From Sipunculus nudus (lineage: Eukaryota; Annelida; Sipuncula; Golfingiida; Sipunculidae), in contig CM049313.1 in the NCBI GenBank assembly GCA_026874595.1, forward strand, positions 54,914,159 through 54,978,158: 64,000 bases of DNA. The letters run 5' to 3'. A program made the translations under genes and the position numbers. This document shows, piece after piece, positions 60,523 to 64,000 of the stretch (positions within the stretch are counted from its first letter, which is position 1; each line of letters begins with the position of its first letter). The notes under the pieces were generated by a model. It did no database searches and was not told where the DNA came from. It saw nothing but the letters and a program-made list of their open reading frames with translations.

Positions 60523-61491
60523 ATGATGGCAAACGATACTCAAGAGCACAACGTGGCCGTGCCACAAGAAACGACGTTACACATGGTCGTTAATGCAGGA
60601 CTGTCATCGTTTTATTATACAATGGAGGATTGTTATTACAAGGCTAAATACATGAAATGGCTATCTTGCGATGACCAGTTCTTCGTGTTTCTCGTATACG
60701 CCGAGCCCCGCCACATGCCAGATGTTATTGTACCCGTGAGTAATGGAGGTGACAAACCTTTGGTTGGGACACCCGCCGTGAGGTACAACTACCAAGACGA
60801 ACGGATACTCGTGTGCAATAACACAACTGTGGCTGACATGGTCCGAGCCGCCCGAAAAGACACCAGCACCCAAGAGTTAATCAAAGCACGCTTGATCGCA
60901 CTACTGCCACAAAAACTGTGCCAAAAGCGTAACGTGGAAATGAGGATTTTAGATGGGGATGGATTCAGTCAGTTCCCCGTGGATGGACAATACATCGGAA
61001 ACATTTGCGTGGCGATGAGACTGGATAAAAAACCAGGGGTAGCTGATAGCCCGGCACGCGTACCTGAAAATAAACCAGAGACTACGCCTGCATTTAACTT
61101 CGCTAGTGATGGTAAATCTACGGCGGGATTTTCGTTTGGTCAGAATGCGTCCTTTGGTAATGCAAATTCCACCTGGGGTACACCTATCAACACTGAAGCG
61201 ACACGCAACACATCATCGAACGCAGGTGCCACATTGGGTACATCATCTAACGCAGCTGTGACGTTCCCTTCATTGGTATTTGGTTCACCACAAACTTCAC
61301 GTCCAATATTCAGTCAGCCTTTCAACGCGAGTACGGTATTTGGTTCACCACAAACGTCACGTCCGATATTCAGTCAGCCTTTCAACGCGAGTACGACTTT
61401 CGTTTCGCCATTTAACAAGACTGTCACCACGACGTCTTCTAACTCGTCAGCTGGTTTATTCAGCAATCCATCCAAAATTCTCTTTCGTTAA
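60523..61491 (+). CDS. FG-repeat (nucleoporin-like) protein, 322 aa
   Basis: The N-terminal about 170 residues form a globular domain I do not recognise (LHMVVNAGLSSFYYTMEDCYY, VRAARKDTSTQELIKARLIA). The C-terminal half is Ser/Thr/Asn-rich and nearly free of charge. It has FG-type repeats: FNFASDG, FSFGQNASFGNANSTWGTP, and two exact copies of VFGSPQTSRPIFSQPFNAST. Such FG/GF-spaced disordered tails are the hallmark of nuclear-pore proteins. The protein may engage nuclear pores or transport receptors, or form condensates. TATATAAT lies 38 bp before the ATG-ATG start (60523/60526). Confidence 0.8.
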   Translation: MMANDTQEHNVAVPQETTLHMVVNAGLSSFYYTMEDCYYKAKYMKWLSCDDQFFVFLVYAEPRHMPDVIVPVSNGGDKPLVGTPAVRYNYQDERILVCNNTTVADMVRAARKDTSTQELIKARLIALLPQKLCQKRNVEMRILDGDGFSQFPVDGQYIGNICVAMRLDKKPGVADSPARVPENKPETTPAFNFASDGKSTAGFSFGQNASFGNANSTWGTPINTEATRNTSSNAGATLGTSSNAAVTFPSLVFGSPQTSRPIFSQPFNASTVFGSPQTSRPIFSQPFNASTTFVSPFNKTVTTTSSNSSAGLFSNPSKILFR

Positions 61492-61612
61492 ACTGGTGCG
61501 TGTGATACCACGTTTCCTGTCTGTGCTGGAATTGCGTCATCAACAAAAGGTATAAATAGATAAATAACATTTTATATATAACAATATAAAGACACACTGA
61601 AGAGTAAACGTC

Positions 61613-61798
61613 ATGTCAATCACAGACATGGTCGACAACAGAATAGTCCGTGGTGCTGTATACGTCCTTCGCGCCGCCATACAAGAACTGCACGAAATAG
61701 GTGACGCTATCGCTTTACGCATCCATGAGGTATACGATAATTTTTATAACCTTTTCGACCAACCTGTTTTCAACAGAAGCGCACAGGACTATTCATGA
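61613..61798 (+). CDS. Small helical protein, 61 aa
   Basis: ATG behind TTTATATATAACAATATAAAG (40-50 bp upstream) and GAAGAGTAAACG, a leader like that of other genes here. The protein is one amphipathic helix run (VRGAVYVLRAAIQELHEIGDAIALRIHEVYDNFYNLF). It is short, so it could be chance, but the promoter context favours a gene. No homology recognised. Confidence 0.5.
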   Translation: MSITDMVDNRIVRGAVYVLRAAIQELHEIGDAIALRIHEVYDNFYNLFDQPVFNRSAQDYS

Positions 61799-64000
61799 TT
61801 AGTATTCAGGCATTTGGTGCGGGACATACGGTGAGGATATAAAAAAAAGGGAATTGGTCTGAATAGCCCGGAAAGGGATCATTTGTTCCTTTATGCATCA
61901 TGGGAACAACATATTTGGAGACAGTGATACAGACAGCGACACAGAATTGTGATGACGCAGGGAGGATTAATGTAACACGTGTTACACATGTTGCTAATGT
62001 GATTGTAGAAACTGAAGCTGTACAATATATGCATATTCATATATATATACGTGTCATATATACGTGTTTATGGATCATATATCTTTGATTAATACTGATA
62101 CATTTAAAGGTGTCATTGTTTGGACGTTGTGAAATGTGAAAACGTAGATAGATCAGGTTGACATGTTATTTTTTACTGTTTATGTTTTGACATATACATG
62201 AATGTATTGTTGATTAATGGACCAAAAAAAGTGGATCCCTTGTACTGTATCATAACACAATACAATATGGTATCCATGCAAACATGTGTCGTGTTATATG
62301 TATCAATAAAACGAAATTGACATGGTTCAACGTCATGATTATATGGCATGCATGGTGTTGTGCGTTTGTAAATATTCAAAACAAGTATGTGTTCTGTGAC
62401 GCGACTGTGCATCGTCGGGTAAACAAGGATTTTTTGACATATGTGTCAGCGTTATCCAAACAACGACCTTGAAAACCCCTGCGCCTGACCTGTTTGTTCA
62501 CCGGAATCTCAGACATGACGGAGTATGAGCCGTCTCGTTGAGTCACGGAAATGTAAGGAATGAAAACAGATGACGGACTGATTGTTGCCTATTTAAAGAA
62601 CGGACGCCCCCATATTAATGTACATTAACCAACACGTTGGTCAGGTTGCACAGATAGCGGAAATACGTCCGTCTGTACAATGATTAGAAAGATTTGCAAG
62701 ACGTATAGAATATACCTATCCTACGAAATATCTACACGTTAGGGGAGCGAGTATAGGCACATTGTAGGACGTTTTATACTGGTACGAGTGGGGGAGGGTA
62801 GGTATTTGACAATCCCGCACGAAGAACATTCCGGATATGTGATATTCCGAGCACACGCGCGGGCTATTATAATAGTTCGACTGATATGGGCTAGCACTAA
62901 ACAGTTACCGAGCTACATGTATTACTTCAGAGGAATATGCAAGCAAATGGATAGGGTACGTTGACACATATCAGACGTCATGGGGTGCACAGATTATGTG
63001 CAAAAAATTCATGTCATACACGTGCAGTGGAGAAGATATTTAGAGGTGGATGAAATAATATACATTTATCACACCGTCCAAAACCAAATCACAGGCGTGA
63101 TATGACTTTGTGAGCTTCGATATGACACGACCGGAACATGTATATTTTCTCATGTTCACAAACATGACAGGTATGGAGAGAAAGAACAAACTGTAGGTTT
63201 CTATCAATTGTGTAACGATTGTTGAAACGTTGTGGCCTGTCGAACGACATATATCACAAATACTAAGATGGAAACATTGATAGCTGACAATATCCGACAA
63301 ACAGACAGATATACTGACAAAGGTGCACAAGATGGAGACATTATGGCTTAACCAGGGTACGGGGAAGACTCGGCGGCAGAAAATAAGCTATAGTTTATGC
63401 ATATGAGGTTTATAGTTTCGGATATGGCAACAAAAAAATATGTTAATGGAGGTTCAAATACAGCGACATCTAGCGGCCAAATCCGGAACATGTAAAATAC
63501 TTTTCGATATCTTAGAATCAGACATAGGATGTAGAAGTTTCAAAAGGATTATTGCAAAACTGTGGACTGTAAATGGCGTTATGTAGGACGCAAGAACCAG
63601 CAAGCAGAAGAAATTGAGTAGACTGACAAACAGACAGACAGACTGACTCCTCATGAAAGTATATAATAAAAACTATTCAATCATTTAAACAATCTTCATA
63701 TTTATCAATAAATACCTGAAATGTATACCCGTCATAGGTATGGGGGATCAGATATACCGTTTTGTTGAGACATAGGTATTCAATACTGTGGACGAACTGG
63801 CACTATTTTTGCAAATATGAGGACGAACAGGTCGATGACCTCATTCCTGGGGGCGAACCGGACCTGTGGAGAAACAAGTGGTTGGACGAAGAGACGAGAA
63901 CGAAATGGATTTGGGGACGAATCAACCTGTTCCCTGGCTAAAGTGATTTTACAGATATAAAAAATTCTGGATTCATAGGAGACCTGCCCGAGAACCCCCC
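61799..64000. other. Right end, no recognised gene
   Basis: No ORF over about 100 codons with domain or promoter support. TATATA near 62040-62060 and repeated GGACGAA-type motifs at 63790-63925 (GTGGACGAACTGG, GAGGACGAACAGG, GGGGACGAATC). It may be intergenic or the start of another repeat region. Confidence 0.5.

Noticed and set aside
1-64000. Search for herpesvirus core genes (polymerase, terminase, major capsid, glycoprotein B, protease)
   Set aside because: No ORF shows their motifs, so the malacoherpesvirus suggestion rests only on accessory-gene style.

Overview
IDENTITY. The window reads as a large nuclear-replicating double-stranded DNA virus of a marine invertebrate (or a recently integrated copy of one). 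Compact, mostly intronless genes have their own TATA boxes and AATAAA signals. There are tandem paralogous families and many apoptosis or ubiquitin modules (CARD, BIR, RING). Expanded BIR and RING genes are typical of malacoherpesviruses (oyster and abalone herpesviruses), which is the best guess. No core gene (polymerase, terminase, capsid, glycoprotein B) is visible, so the assignment is inference. A spliced, cell-type IAP gene, intact tRNA genes and a gene-poor stretch with retroelement-like sequence mean that host DNA capture, or an endogenous copy, must stay open.

LAYOUT. 0-1.2 kb: repeats. 1.2-3.6: a 794-aa nuclear-type protein (minus). 3.9-4.75: a 433-bp tandem repeat. 5.8-10.7: six tandem CARD genes, two of them ending in a RING. 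11.1-12.5: acidic repeat protein. 12.9-13.7: another CARD gene (minus). 14.3-16.9: five-exon BIR-BIR-UBA-RING IAP. 17.2-18.8: a Cys-rich protein and a small RING-like ORF. 18.8-27.5: almost no genes, pyrimidine-rich, with repeats and host-like transposon traces. 27.5-29.2: a gene with a 5'UTR intron. 30.2-39.1: one promoter, two ATG-free leader exons, then seven ORFs each placed just behind a strong 3' splice site. 39.6-40.6: PHD-like gene and tRNA-Arg. 42.1-52.3: minus-strand counterpart, with most ORFs also just behind a 3' splice site (RING protein, retropepsin-like protein, Cys-rich protein, helical family). 47.9-48.7: a plus-strand, apparently non-coding RNA built of alternating hairpins with an invariant UGUACU loop. 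52.4-55: related hairpins, a minus-strand promoter and GGAA/ETS-type motifs. 55.2-60.2: three zinc-ribbon paralogues. 60.2-61.8: tRNA-Asn, an FG-repeat protein and a small ORF. 61.8-64: nothing recognised.

HOW IT FITS TOGETHER. The left block looks like a host-defence module: CARD, CARD-RING and IAP proteins would act on death-fold signalling and ubiquitination. The centre looks like two opposing alternative-splicing cassettes fed by promoters sharing a 32-bp module (TGACGTCA, 14 bp, TATATAAGGA). The structured RNA lies between them and carries the same promoter module. The most novel-looking elements are the common-leader splice cassette and the covarying hairpin family.
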